A stretch of DNA of 64,000 bases. Origin: JABDIY01 sp963803875 (lineage in GTDB: Bacteria; Actinomycetota; Acidimicrobiia; Acidimicrobiales; SZUA-35). The DNA is taken from assembly GCA_963803875.1 (NCBI GenBank), contig CAWDOA010000006.1:217174-281173 (forward strand), given 5' to 3'. The notes beneath the pieces were generated by a model that saw only the letters and a program-made list of their open reading frames with translations, was not told where the DNA came from and did not search any database. Shown one piece after another: positions 34,661 through 45,781 of the stretch; positions within the stretch are counted from its first letter, which is position 1, and each line of letters opens with the position of its first letter. The position numbers and the translations under genes were made by a program.

Positions 34661-35698
34661 ATGAAGCGTGCACTCGGACGTCGCCAGCCCAATGACCGTC
34701 TCCTACGAGCGCTCGAATGGAGCAACACCGAGGTTCCCGAAGGCACGGTATGGCTGGACATTCAGTGGTCGGATGATTCCGATCTCGATGTGCTCGGGAC
34801 CGTTTTCCACTTCGATCAGGCTGCCAAAGAAGACGTTGTCGACGTGGAACACCTACCAAAACTCAACGAGTACGACGACCACATCTTCGTGGTACTGCAT
34901 GCGCTCACCCACGACGGGCACCAGGTCGACACCATCGAAGTCGACTGCTTCGTCACCGGCAACGTCCTTGTTACTGTGCATCGGCAAGAAGTGCTGGCCA
35001 TCAACTGGCTCTGGGAAAACGCGGAAAAGTACGCTCACCTCAGCAACGAAGGAAGCCAGGAATTGTTCGGACACCTGATCGAGGCGATCGGTCGGCGTTA
35101 TCTCGAAGTTTCTCTGCAGTTCGAGCGTCAGGTGGATCACCTGGGGGAGCAGGCACTGCAGGGTGACGCATCGGTCATCTCCGAAGTGCAGGACCTGCGC
35201 CGAGCCGAGGCCACCATCCGCGCCATGCTCCGACCCCAACGACTCGTGATCGGTGAACTGCTCCGCTTGCGCAAGATTCTCGTCGGAAACGATGCCAACC
35301 GACAGCTCACCGACGCCTATGACATCCACAATCAGGTGGTCGGAGCGCTCGAGACGATCCGGTCACTCCTCACCGACACCCTCGACACGTATCGCGGCTC
35401 GGTCGCTGAGCGGCAGGCCAGGGCGGCGACAATCCTCACCATCTACGCGGCCATCGTGCTTCCGATGACCCTGATCGCCGGGTGGTATGGGATGAACACC
35501 GAGAACCTGCCCGCTGCATCCGAGCCGTGGGGCTGGATCGTGGTCACGGCCGTAATGGTCGCTGTAGGGCTCGTCTCGTGGGTCGCGTTCCAACGCATGG
35601 GTCTGGTGGCGAGAGCACGGACCAAGCGCCGCCGCCCGGTTGATCTGGCCAGTGCAGCGTTGGCGCCACTGAGGCGATCGGTGATGCTCGACGACTGA
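34661..35698 (+). CDS. corA: CorA family divalent cation transporter
   Basis: A 345-residue CorA Mg/Co/Ni channel. The long cytoplasmic N-terminal domain is followed by the stalk helix and two C-terminal TM segments. The pore signature GMN occurs in WYGMNTENLP, right after the first TM segment. The C-terminus is basic (ARTKRRRP). Starts at ATG 34661. Confidence 0.92.
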   Translation: MKRALGRRQPNDRLLRALEWSNTEVPEGTVWLDIQWSDDSDLDVLGTVFHFDQAAKEDVVDVEHLPKLNEYDDHIFVVLHALTHDGHQVDTIEVDCFVTGNVLVTVHRQEVLAINWLWENAEKYAHLSNEGSQELFGHLIEAIGRRYLEVSLQFERQVDHLGEQALQGDASVISEVQDLRRAEATIRAMLRPQRLVIGELLRLRKILVGNDANRQLTDAYDIHNQVVGALETIRSLLTDTLDTYRGSVAERQARAATILTIYAAIVLPMTLIAGWYGMNTENLPAASEPWGWIVVTAVMVAVGLVSWVAFQRMGLVARARTKRRRPVDLASAALAPLRRSVMLDD

Positions 35699-35774
35699 TC
35701 TTTGCAACCACGGGAATCGAAATAGACTCGACAGCGGTTCACATCGGGCAGACCAAAAGACCCCGAGCTCGACG

Positions 35775-36287
35775 CTATCGAAGGTGTTCCTGCGACGACA
35801 GCCGTTTGGCCAGCTCGGTGTTGCGAAGATCGATCAGCCCCTCGACATATCGGTTGAGGATGGCCCGTTGCACGAGCGAACCGATCGGACTGAGTGGAGC
35901 TTCCATCTCGACCACATCGTGTAAGACGCATCCGGTCTCAGTCGCCTCGAAATGGTTCTCGTGCCTGAAACGTTTGAATGGCCCCCGGGTCTGTTCGTCA
36001 ACAAAGAACCTCGGTCGGTCGTACTCGGCGATCACCGACGACATCGTCCACCAGATCCCGAAGTGTCGAGCCTTCCATGTGACGGTGTCGTTCAACCCAA
36101 GCTCATCGGAAGGAAGTTCTCCGACCAGCCGTTCCCCGCTGGCGGCGAAGGATTGCAGATGGAAGTTGACCGACAGCGAGAGAGAGAACGCTTCTTCGGC
36201 CGAAGCGTCCAGTTGGGTCGTTCGCTCGAACCGGTACACGCGGTGAAGGTACCCAACTGTCCAAGAGATATTCCACGACGTCGGCAC
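35775..36287 (-). CDS. SRPBCC family protein (ligand-binding/cyclase-like)
   Basis: A protein of up to 170 aa with the SRPBCC (COG4276-like) pattern: FERTTQLDASAEEAFSLSLSV at the start, the WKARHFGIWWTMSSVI strand pair, and the RGPFKRFRHENHFE region followed by a C-terminal helix. The start may be GTG 36287 or the internal GTG 36239, just before FERTTQ, which fits the fold better. Function unknown. Confidence 0.75.
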   Translation of the reverse strand: MPTSWNISWTVGYLHRVYRFERTTQLDASAEEAFSLSLSVNFHLQSFAASGERLVGELPSDELGLNDTVTWKARHFGIWWTMSSVIAEYDRPRFFVDEQTRGPFKRFRHENHFEATETGCVLHDVVEMEAPLSPIGSLVQRAILNRYVEGLIDLRNTELAKRLSSQEHLR

Positions 36288-36415
36288 GGGTTCAGATTTC
36301 GCTCAGTCTTTGCAGCTGCGGGGCTGAATGGTCCCGATCAAGTAGCGTGGTGGGTCGACAGTGCACACCACTGTTTTCCGCTGTGACTGGTTCCCTGTGA
36401 CTGGAGAGTCCGCTC

Positions 36416-38785
36416 ATGTATTCAAAGCTCGGACGATGGTGCTTCAACCACCCGTGGCAGGTAGCGGGGGGATGGCTGGCGGTGCTCCTCGTCATCGCCG
36501 CATCGCTCGGCGTCATCGGGCCCTCCTACGACGGGACGTTCGAGATTCCCGAATCGGAGTCGGCCGACGGTTTCGCCATCATCGACGACAAGTTCGGCGG
36601 GGTCGGTTCCGGCTTGCCGGGCAGCATCGTTTTCCGGGCTGAACAAGGCGTTGAGGATCCCGAAGTTCAACGAGCCATAACTACCTATATCGACGAGATC
36701 CTCGCCGAGAATGGCGTCGGCGACACCTTCGAGGGCATTCAGATCCAGTCGCCATACGCGCCGGGCGCCGAATCCCAGATCTCGCCATCGGGTGAAATCG
36801 CTTTTGCACAGGTGAGTCTTCCTCAGAGCACCGATCAGATCGCCGCGTCAGAGATGGGCGTCGAAATGCACGATCGAATCCTCGAGGGTGAACTCAGCGA
36901 GATCGACGGGCTCCAGGTGGAGATCGGCGGCGCCGTCCTCGGCGAGTTCGAACCGCCTGAATCGGAGCTTCTTGGACTGGCGTTCGCCATCGTTGTTCTC
37001 ATCGTGGCCATGGGTTCGGTGGTCGCCATGGGCACCACGATCGGGGTCGCCGTCCTCGGAGTCGGAATCGGAGGCCTTTCGATAGCGCTGCTGTCCAACG
37101 TCACCTCGGTCCCCGATTTCGCCAGCACGATCGGTCTGATGATCGGCCTCGGCGTTGGAATTGACTACGCCCTGTTCATCGTCACGCGTTATCGCGAGGC
37201 TCTACGGCAGGGATTCGCCCCCGAAGGTGCTACCGCCGTGGCCATCGACACCGCCGGTCGGGCGGTCATCTTCGCGGGCGCCACAGTCGTGGTGTCGCTG
37301 CTCGGGTTGCTTCTGGTCGGGTTGCCATTCATTTCCGGACTCGGCTACGGGGCTGCGATCACGGTGGCGGTTGTGATGATGGCGTCGGTAACGCTGCTGC
37401 CGGCTTCGCTCGGACTGGTGCGGGAGAGGATGAACATCACGAAGTGGCGGGGCATCATTGCAGCGGGTTTCGTTTCCCTGGCCCTGCTCGGATTGGGTCT
37501 GAGCATCCAGCCATTTCTGGTCGGTCTGCCCTTGGCAATGGTCATCGCTATCGCCGGGTATCTGCCCTTCGCCGGCCCGCTGAAGAAGGAGTTGCCACCC
37601 CGCAAGGAGTTGCCGATTCGCGACACGGTTTGGTATCGCTGGAGTCGCACCGTGCAGGCCCGACCCTGGTTCTGGGCCATTGGTGGAACCGCCCTGCTTC
37701 TGATCCTGGCGGGTCCGCTTCTATCGCTCAACATGGGGTTCTCCGATGAGGGCAACTTCCCCGAGCAGACCACCACCCGGAAGGCGTATGACCTTCTTGC
37801 CGAAGGGTTCGGACCCGGCTCCAACGGCCCGTTCCTGATCGTCACCGAAATCGCTTCGGAGCAAGATCTGGAAGTCCTCGGCGCTCTGTCGGCAACGTTG
37901 AATCAAACCGAAGGGGTTGCCTTCGCATCGCCACCGCTCCCCAACGATCCGGTGAGCCCTGAGGCAGCGATGATCCAACTGCAACCGGCAACCGCCCCTC
38001 AGGCCGTCGAGACCGAAGAGCTGGTGGTTGAGCTGCGCGATTCGATCATTCCCGCCGCGATGGCCGGCACCGACCTGAGCCCGAAGGTCACCGGACTCAC
38101 ACCGGCCAACAGCGACTTCACCGAATTCCTGAGCGGACGAATCATCTTGTTCTTCGGAGTGGTGCTGGCCCTCAGCTTCTTCCTTCTGATGGCAGTCTTC
38201 CGGTCGATCCTGGTTCCTCTCAAGGCTGTGATCATGAACATGCTCAGCATCGGTGCCGCTTACGGCATCGTTGTGGCGGTCTTCCAGTGGGGCTGGTTCG
38301 GGAGCTTCTTCGGCATCGAGGGTGCCCCGATCGAACCCTTCATCCCGATGATGATGTTCGCCATCGTCTTCGGTTTGTCGATGGACTACGAGGTGTTCCT
38401 GCTGTCTCGGGTCAAGGAGGAATTCGAGCGAACCGGTGACCCGGTGAATTCGGTGGCCGATGGTCTGGCCATGACCGCCCGAGTGATCACGGCCGCGGCT
38501 GCGATCATGGTGGTTGTCTTCGGCAGCTTCATCTTCGAGGACAACCGCATCGTGAAGCTGTTCGGCCTCGGGCTATCGGTTGCCGTGCTCATCGACGCTT
38601 CTGTGGTCCGCATGCTTCTGGTGCCTTCCACAATGCAGCTGTTGGGTGCCCGAAACTGGTGGCTGCCCGGTTGGTTGGATCGTATTCTTCCCAACCTCAA
38701 CGTCGAAGGTGGTCACCATGAACCGCCGGCGAGAAGCGAGGACTCCGATGCCGACCAGCTCGATCGTGAACCCGCCAGGCTCTAG
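36416..38785 (+). CDS. MMPL family RND transporter
   Basis: A 789-residue RND-type exporter of the MmpL group with 12 predicted TM segments in two repeats. The proton-relay motif GVGIDYALFIVTRYRE is in the first half and GLSMDYEVFLLSRVKEEFE in the second. It probably exports a lipid or drug. It stands alone with no membrane-fusion partner. ATG 36416 follows TGGAGAG. Confidence 0.92.
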   Translation: MYSKLGRWCFNHPWQVAGGWLAVLLVIAASLGVIGPSYDGTFEIPESESADGFAIIDDKFGGVGSGLPGSIVFRAEQGVEDPEVQRAITTYIDEILAENGVGDTFEGIQIQSPYAPGAESQISPSGEIAFAQVSLPQSTDQIAASEMGVEMHDRILEGELSEIDGLQVEIGGAVLGEFEPPESELLGLAFAIVVLIVAMGSVVAMGTTIGVAVLGVGIGGLSIALLSNVTSVPDFASTIGLMIGLGVGIDYALFIVTRYREALRQGFAPEGATAVAIDTAGRAVIFAGATVVVSLLGLLLVGLPFISGLGYGAAITVAVVMMASVTLLPASLGLVRERMNITKWRGIIAAGFVSLALLGLGLSIQPFLVGLPLAMVIAIAGYLPFAGPLKKELPPRKELPIRDTVWYRWSRTVQARPWFWAIGGTALLLILAGPLLSLNMGFSDEGNFPEQTTTRKAYDLLAEGFGPGSNGPFLIVTEIASEQDLEVLGALSATLNQTEGVAFASPPLPNDPVSPEAAMIQLQPATAPQAVETEELVVELRDSIIPAAMAGTDLSPKVTGLTPANSDFTEFLSGRIILFFGVVLALSFFLLMAVFRSILVPLKAVIMNMLSIGAAYGIVVAVFQWGWFGSFFGIEGAPIEPFIPMMMFAIVFGLSMDYEVFLLSRVKEEFERTGDPVNSVADGLAMTARVITAAAAIMVVVFGSFIFEDNRIVKLFGLGLSVAVLIDASVVRMLLVPSTMQLLGARNWWLPGWLDRILPNLNVEGGHHEPPARSEDSDADQLDREPARL

Positions 38786-38893
38786 TCCCGGGGTCCAGCC
38801 CGTCCGGTTTCGCAGGTCCAGGCGAGGGCACAGAATCACCAGATCCCCGGCCTGACTTCTCACCTGTCCCTCAGCTGGTGTACGAAAAGAGCC

Positions 38894-39703
38894 GTGGCAC
38901 CGGACAGCGCAACTTCACACCGCCTGTGGGTCGGTCTGTTGGCATATGGCGGTGATCCAGAGGGCGCTCGCTCGAGCCTGGGGATGAACCTCTCGCTGGC
39001 CGATGCGCTGCGGGCCGGATTTGCGCGGCTTGATTCCGCACGATCCGATGACCGGCCAACGATTGTGGATTTCAGTGCGGTCCAGGGAGATCTGGCGGCG
39101 GTTCGGGCCTCCATCGACGCTTTGGCGCGTCTCCCGAACCAGCTCCACGCTGACGTCCTCGTGAGCGCCCTGATCGAGGAGACCGAACCGTCCGAGGATG
39201 TCGCAACGGCAACGTCGGAATTGGAGCGGCGTTGTGAGTGCACGATCGGCGAGATCCTGGAACCGTTGCTGGCGTGCGCACCGTACGAGCATCAGAAGTC
39301 GAACGACTCATCGCTCGGTGGTGTCATGGCCGGGATCGGACTAATCGTGGCGCTGGCGGCGTTGGTGCTGACGATGGCATGGAGATCGCCGTCGCCTCCT
39401 TCACCCGGGCAGGCCTCTGCATCCACGACGAGTCCGACCACGACCGTTCCCGAACCAACCACGACGGTGACCACCCTGGATCCCGCTCTCTTCACCGACC
39501 CCGATCGAAGGCTCGATATCAACCTCACCGCTGACGGTCTTGTTGAGAGTCGAGATCCGTCGTCTGGTCGGATCATCTGGCAGGCCGGCCCCTATGGTGA
39601 CGCCACCGCGATCAGGGTGGACCTCAACACGGTGACGGTTAATCGTGGCCGGCGCGGCCGGATGTTCATCAACCTCATCGATGGCACCCTGATGCCGCCG
39701 TAG
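38894..39703 (+). CDS. Single-pass membrane protein, unknown
   Basis: A 269-residue protein not recognised. The cytoplasmic part (1-~140) is helical and Leu/Ala-rich. One TM segment (LIVALAALVLTMAW) lies near 147-165, followed by a Ser/Thr/Pro linker and a ~70-residue C-terminal domain. The topology resembles actinobacterial anti-sigma-like or sensor proteins, but no diagnostic motif is present. Starts at GTG 38894. Confidence 0.6.
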   Translation: MAPDSATSHRLWVGLLAYGGDPEGARSSLGMNLSLADALRAGFARLDSARSDDRPTIVDFSAVQGDLAAVRASIDALARLPNQLHADVLVSALIEETEPSEDVATATSELERRCECTIGEILEPLLACAPYEHQKSNDSSLGGVMAGIGLIVALAALVLTMAWRSPSPPSPGQASASTTSPTTTVPEPTTTVTTLDPALFTDPDRRLDINLTADGLVESRDPSSGRIIWQAGPYGDATAIRVDLNTVTVNRGRRGRMFINLIDGTLMPP

Positions 39704-39793
39704 TCGTACTGGGTGACTCGAGCCGGCCGACCTGCGATCGTCATTTGACACCTCGGCTACCCCGAAACTAGTTTGACCACTGAGCCCGGTTGC

Positions 39794-39815
39794 CGAAACG
39801 TTTCGGAAACGTTTC
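39794..39815. promoter_or_regulatory. Tandem LacI-type operators
   Basis: CGAAACGTTTCG (39794-39805) directly followed by GAAACGTTTC (39806-39815), both perfect palindromes of the LacI-family form. A -35-like TTGACA is at 39745-39750, about 45 bases upstream. Probably bound by the LacI regulator encoded at 44756. Confidence 0.75.
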
Positions 39816-39890
39816 GGAAGCGTTCGGGGAAACGTGACGTACTACCGCTTCGAGACATCCGTTGTCTCTTGGCAAAACAAGGGAGAGATA

Positions 39891-41290
39891 ATGAGAGAAG
39901 GACTACGTTCTTTGAGGGTCGTGGTGGCGCTCATCGCGGCGCTTGGAATGATCGCTGCTGCGTGCGGCAGCGGTTCCGACGATGCGGGGAGCTCGGACAC
40001 AACCGCTGCTCCGACCACCGAAACGACCGAAGCAATGGCCGAAGACGACGGTGAGGCAGACGATGTCATGGACGACGAAGTGTCAGCTTCTGACGCCTCG
40101 TTCGTGAGCACCCAGTTCAATACCGTCGAGGAGGGCGCCAAGTTCAATGCCATTCTGGCCGGTGAGGGGATAGAGGTTCTCCTCAGCGACGACGGCCCCA
40201 TGATCGATCAGGTTCTGGCCGGTGCCGGGGTCGATGTGGTGGGAACGCTGCACGGCAACTTCCCGCCCCTGGCCCGAGAGAACGCCCTCGCCAACATGAT
40301 CGACGTGCTCGACGATCTCAGCGCCGACCGCGAGATCGCCCCCGCGTTCGTGCGAGTCGGGACTGCTCGGCACCGATGACTTCTTGCTACTACGTCCCGT
40401 GGGCCCAGGCCACCTACATCATGGCCGCCAACACCGATGCGCTGCCGTATCTGCCCGACGGTGCCGACGTGCAGGCCATCACCTGGGAAGAACTGGGCGA
40501 CTGGTGCCAGGCCATTCTCGACGGCGAAGGAACCCAGAAATGTGGCCTTCCCCATGCCGGTCTGTTCCACCGTTTCCTCGAGGGTTACCTGTTCCCCTCG
40601 TTCACCGGTGGCATGGTCAGTGAGTTTCGTAGCGCCGAGGCCGAGGCCATGATGGAGTGGGCTCGTGACAGCCTGTGGCCGACCATGAACCCCGAGTCCA
40701 TCAACTACGAGTTCATGCAGGAGCCGCTGCAGTCGGGCGAGGTCTGGGTGGCCTTCGACCACACCGCTCGTCTGATCGAGGCCCTCGAGGCCGATCCCGA
40801 TCAGTACGTCACCTTCCCGGCGCCCGCCGGAGCGGCCGGTCGAGGTTTCATGCCTGTCATCGTCGGTCTGGGCATTCCCGCCGAGGCCGAGAACCCTGAA
40901 GCCGGTGCTGCGGTGATCGAGTATCTCACCCGACCCGAGGTTCAGGGTGAGGTGCTCGCCCAGCTCGGGTTCTTCCCGGTGGTTTCGGGCGTCGATTTCA
41001 CCGGCCTCTCGGCTGGTGTGCAACTCGAAGCTGACACCGTGACCGCTCAGGCCAACGCAGCCGACGCCCTGCCGGCACTGCTGCCGGTCGGTCTCGGGGA
41101 GCGTGGTGGCGATATCAACCAGATCTTCCGAAACGCTTTCGATCGGATCGTCTTCGACGGCGACGACATCGCGACCGTGCTCGACGAAGAGGGCGACAAC
41201 CTGCAGACCCTGTTCAACGAGACCGGTGCCCCATGCTGGGATCCCGATCCCGCCGGCGACGGTCCCTGCCAGGTCAACCCCGCCGGCTAG
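39891..41290 (+). CDS. Sugar ABC transporter substrate-binding lipoprotein (frameshifted)
   Basis: Extracytoplasmic solute-binding protein, family 1 type, about 465 aa. The signal peptide ends in a lipobox (GMIAAACGS), followed by an acidic/Thr linker. Coding runs in frame to AFV near 40350, then ESGLLGTDDF in a second frame, then YYVPWAQATYIMAANTDAL in a third, which continues to 41290. Both joins need one-base corrections. The C-terminal half is intact and family-like. It feeds the two permeases downstream. ATG 39891 follows AGGGAGA. Confidence 0.8.
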
Positions 41291-41357
41291 TAGCCGACCG
41301 ATGGTCACGAGCGCTCTCCGGCTCTGCAACGCACGGGCCGGAGAGCGCTGACCAGCC

Positions 41358-42783
41358 ATGGATGATCAGACAGACGGCCAACAACCGGCCGTCACGACGA
41401 AACCGAGGAAGTCCAGGCGGCGCCGACTCACGCCCTACCTGCTGATCGCGCCCACCGTTGTCTACCTGGCTGCATTCTTCGCCTACCCGATGTTCGAAGG
41501 CCTCAAGCTGGCTGTCTGGGACGACGAGGCACTGCTTCCCCTGCTCGCCGAACCTCGATTGTTGCCGACCGAGAATCGGAACCCTGCCCCAGGGTGCCTC
41601 GGTTGAGATTCTGGACCGGCAGGGCAACGTGCTCGAAGGGGAAGCTACCTCGAACCTGCTCGACCGAGCAGTGGTTCTTCGTCTCGGGCGCCGATCCGAC
41701 CGGCGACGACCGTCGACGGGCTGGGCTCCCGAGACCCGAATCCGAGTTCGCGAGGAGAATCCCGACGGCTCAGCCTCGGTCGGAACGGTTCGAACCGAGC
41801 TCGGCGCCGAGGCCGATCCGCTCACCGACCTTTTCGCCGAGCCAACCAGACCAGCGACGTCGTCGCCCAACTCGAGGCGCGAACCGAGGTTGAGATCAGT
41901 CGAGACGGTAACCCTCGAGGTGTGGTTCGAGGTCCGCGGAACCAGCGACGGCGACCACGGTGCAGGGATGGGCGCCGTCGCGGTTCATACAGGTCTTCGG
42001 CGACGAAATGAACGGCCGCGTCGACCGCGGCAGTCAGGGCGAACTTCACCACGCCGCTTCATCGAAAGGATGGTCAACGATCGCTTCTTCGGACCGGCGC
42101 GTGCGAACGACCCTGCTGCTGATGGCGTTCATCCTCCCGATCCAGTTCGTCCTGGCCATGATCATGGCGCTGGTGATCCACGCGCGGATCAAGTTCAGTT
42201 CGATGTTCCTCTACATCTTCTCGGTTCCGCTCGGCATGTCCGATCTGGCGGTCGGCATCCTCTTCTTCTCGATCTTCACCGGTAACGGTTTCCTGAACAC
42301 CATTCTCGACGGGCTCGGCATCATCGATGGTCCTCAGCAGTTCCTCACCGCCGACACCCGGAACTGGATCATCTTCGCCATCGTGCTCGCCGAGGTGTGG
42401 CGCGCGACGTCGATCGTGATGGTCATCATCGTGTCCGGTCTGCAGGCCATTCCCGACGAGACGCTCGAGGCGGCCGAGCTGTTCGGAGCCAGCTACTGGC
42501 AGCGGGTCCGCCACATCATGCTGCCGCTGCTGCGGCCCAGCATCCAGGTCGCGCTGATCCTGCAGAACGATCCTGGCGCTCCAGGTGTTCGCCGTCGTCA
42601 TCGCGCTCGGCGGTGGGACGATCGTCACCGTGCTCGCCAACGAGACCTACCGTCAGTACTTCGACGCTTCGCAACAACAACGTCGCATCGGCCTACGCCG
42701 TCTTCATCCTGTTGCTGTCGATGGCCAGCGCCTTCTTCTATCTCCGAGCGGTTCGGACCCAGAGAGGAGGTGAGGCCACATGA
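41358..42783 (+). CDS. Sugar ABC permease 1 with SH3b insertions (frameshifted)
   Basis: MalF-like permease. TM1 (LIAPTVVYLAAFFAYPMF) is followed by a ~180-residue extracytoplasmic insertion, then the standard permease core (FILPIQFVLAMIMALVI, with EAAELFGASYWQRVRHIMLP as the EAA loop). The insertion contains two bacterial-SH3-like units, each ending in GWAPETRIRV or GWAPSRFIQVF. Coding is recovered only by following about eight frame changes (e.g. near 41577, 41665, 41715, 41845, 41915, 41960, 42570, 42665). It is either badly sequenced or degraded. Confidence 0.7.
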
Positions 42784-43619
42784 CCAGTCCCGTCGGCCCA
42801 CGAAGCCTCGAATCACCCGTGGTCGGATCGTTACCTATGCGGTCGCTGGTCTCGTAACGGCTGTGGATCATCCTGCCGCTGTACTTCCTGTTTTCGATGG
42901 CCTTCACCACCCAGGAGACGGTGCGGTCCTATCCCAAGAACGTGCTGCCGTTCATCCCGTTCTCCACCGAGACCATGCGGTTCTTCCTGGAGACCGACGG
43001 TGTCATCGAGGGGCTGAGGAACAGCCTCCTCGTCGCATTCATCACGCTGATCCTGTCCACGATCATTTCGGCGCCAGCCGGATACGCCATCTCGCGGTAC
43101 ATCTTCCCGGGAGAGACGTCTTCCGGCTCTCCATTCTGGCTGTGCGGGCGTTTCCGATCGTTGTGCTCTCCATTCCGCTGGCGGTGCTATTTCTTCGGGC
43201 CGGCATATTCGACAGCCTTTACAGCCTGGCGCTCATGCACACCGCCCTCACCCTGCCAACCACCATCCTGATCATCGCCAGCGTGTTCGCCAGCGTTCCC
43301 TACGAACTGGAAGAGGCCGGTCAAGTGTTCGGTGCATCGCCGCTTCAGGCGTTTCGGTACATCGTGCTCCCGCTGGTTCTTCCCGGCATCGCTGCCTCGT
43401 CGGTCTTCACCTTCGTGCTCTCGTGGAACGAAGTGTTCGCGGCCAGCCATTCTCACCCTGGAGAACCGGACGCTTCCCGCCTTGCTCTTGACCCAGCTCA
43501 CCCAGTCCTCGGATGCCTACCAGTTCGCCGGTGGGTTCTTTCTGATGGTCCCGTCGCTGGTGTTCATGTTCTTCATCAGGAAATACCTGTTCAACATGTG
43601 GGGCCAGGTCTCTAAGTGA
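42780..43619 (+). CDS. Sugar ABC permease 2 (MalG-like, frameshifted)
   Basis: Second inner-membrane permease. Pieces in different frames join to a MalG-like protein: TRGRIVTYAVAGLVT, then ILPLYFLFSMAFTTQETV (join ~42862), then RAFPIVVLSIPLAVLFLRAG (join ~43110) including the EAA loop EEAGQVFGASPLQAFRYIVLP, then ILTLENRTLPALLL (join ~43445) to the stop at 43619. Overlaps the end of permease 1. The contiguous homology argues for sequence error rather than an inactive gene. Confidence 0.75.
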
Positions 43620-43643
43620 CAGTTCGTCTGGAAGGGAAACACG

Positions 43644-44732
<1,089 letters not shown>

Positions 44733-44755
44733 ATCATCTTGATGGATGTGGGTTG

Positions 44756-45781
44756 ATGGCGAGTCGTCCGACACTCAGCGACATTGCGGCCGCCACGCAG
44801 TTGTCGGTGACGCAGGTATCTCGGGCATTGAATGGACATCTCGATGTCGCAGAGACCACCCGCGCCAGGGTCAAGAAAGCTGCTGACGAACTTGGCTATG
44901 TTCCCAACCTCGAGGCGCGTCGTCTGAAGGCACCCGATACCCGTGCCCATGCCATCGGGCTGATTCTGCCGAACCAGACGCTGCAGCTCTCGGACCCCTT
45001 CTTCGGCGAGCTGGTCGCCGGAATCGTCGTTGAAGCTGCGGTGCACGGTCTCGAGATGCACCTGTCGACCCCGGTGGGTGAGGCTGACCCGATCGTTCCG
45101 TACGAACAGGCCATTCGGAACAAACGGGTAGACGGTTTCATCCTCCTGCGAACCGAGGTCGATGACCCACGAATTGAGTACCTGACGGGTTCAGACGTCC
45201 CGTTTGTTGCCTTCGGGCGTCCCGAGGGCGCGACCGGCTTCGCGTCGGTCGAACTATCCCTCGATTGCATGCGAGCCGCAGTCGACCATCTGGTGGGGCT
45301 GGGCCATGAAGAGATCGCGTGCATCGCGGAACCGCGGCAGTTCAACATTGGAGCACAACGCCTTCGATCGTTGCATCGGTCGGCGAACTTGAACGGCCTC
45401 GGATTGACTGTTGTCGAAGCTGGATTCGGTGAGGACGAAGGCTTCGACGCCGCGATGGAACTGCTCGGGCGCAAAGAACCTCCGTCGGCCATCGTCGCCC
45501 TCAACGACCTCCTCGCTCTCGGAGCTCTCCACGCTGCCGCCGAGCTGTCCATCCCGGTTCCTTCACAGTTGAGTGTCGTCGGTTTCGATGACATCGCCGC
45601 CGCCCGGCTGGTACGACCGGGGCTCACCACCTTGCACCAATCGGCCCACGAGGTTGGGTCCCTGCTCGTTGAAGAACTGGTACTGGGTATCGAGCTCGGT
45701 TCCCCGAATCGGGAGTCGAGGCGGTTTGTCGAACCCCGCTTGGTCATTCGGGAGTCAACCGGTCCGGGGGGTCCACCATGA
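44756..45781 (+). CDS. LacI family transcriptional regulator
   Basis: A 341-residue LacI/GalR regulator. The N-terminal HTH is LSDIAAATQLSVTQVSRAL with the hinge helix PNLEARRLK, followed by a periplasmic-binding-like effector domain. ATG 44756 (or TTG 44753) is preferred. It overlaps the start of the mannosidase gene (ATGA). It probably binds the GAAACGTTTC palindromes before the substrate-binding gene and responds to the imported sugar. Confidence 0.9.
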   Translation: MASRPTLSDIAAATQLSVTQVSRALNGHLDVAETTRARVKKAADELGYVPNLEARRLKAPDTRAHAIGLILPNQTLQLSDPFFGELVAGIVVEAAVHGLEMHLSTPVGEADPIVPYEQAIRNKRVDGFILLRTEVDDPRIEYLTGSDVPFVAFGRPEGATGFASVELSLDCMRAAVDHLVGLGHEEIACIAEPRQFNIGAQRLRSLHRSANLNGLGLTVVEAGFGEDEGFDAAMELLGRKEPPSAIVALNDLLALGALHAAAELSIPVPSQLSVVGFDDIAAARLVRPGLTTLHQSAHEVGSLLVEELVLGIELGSPNRESRRFVEPRLVIRESTGPGGPP

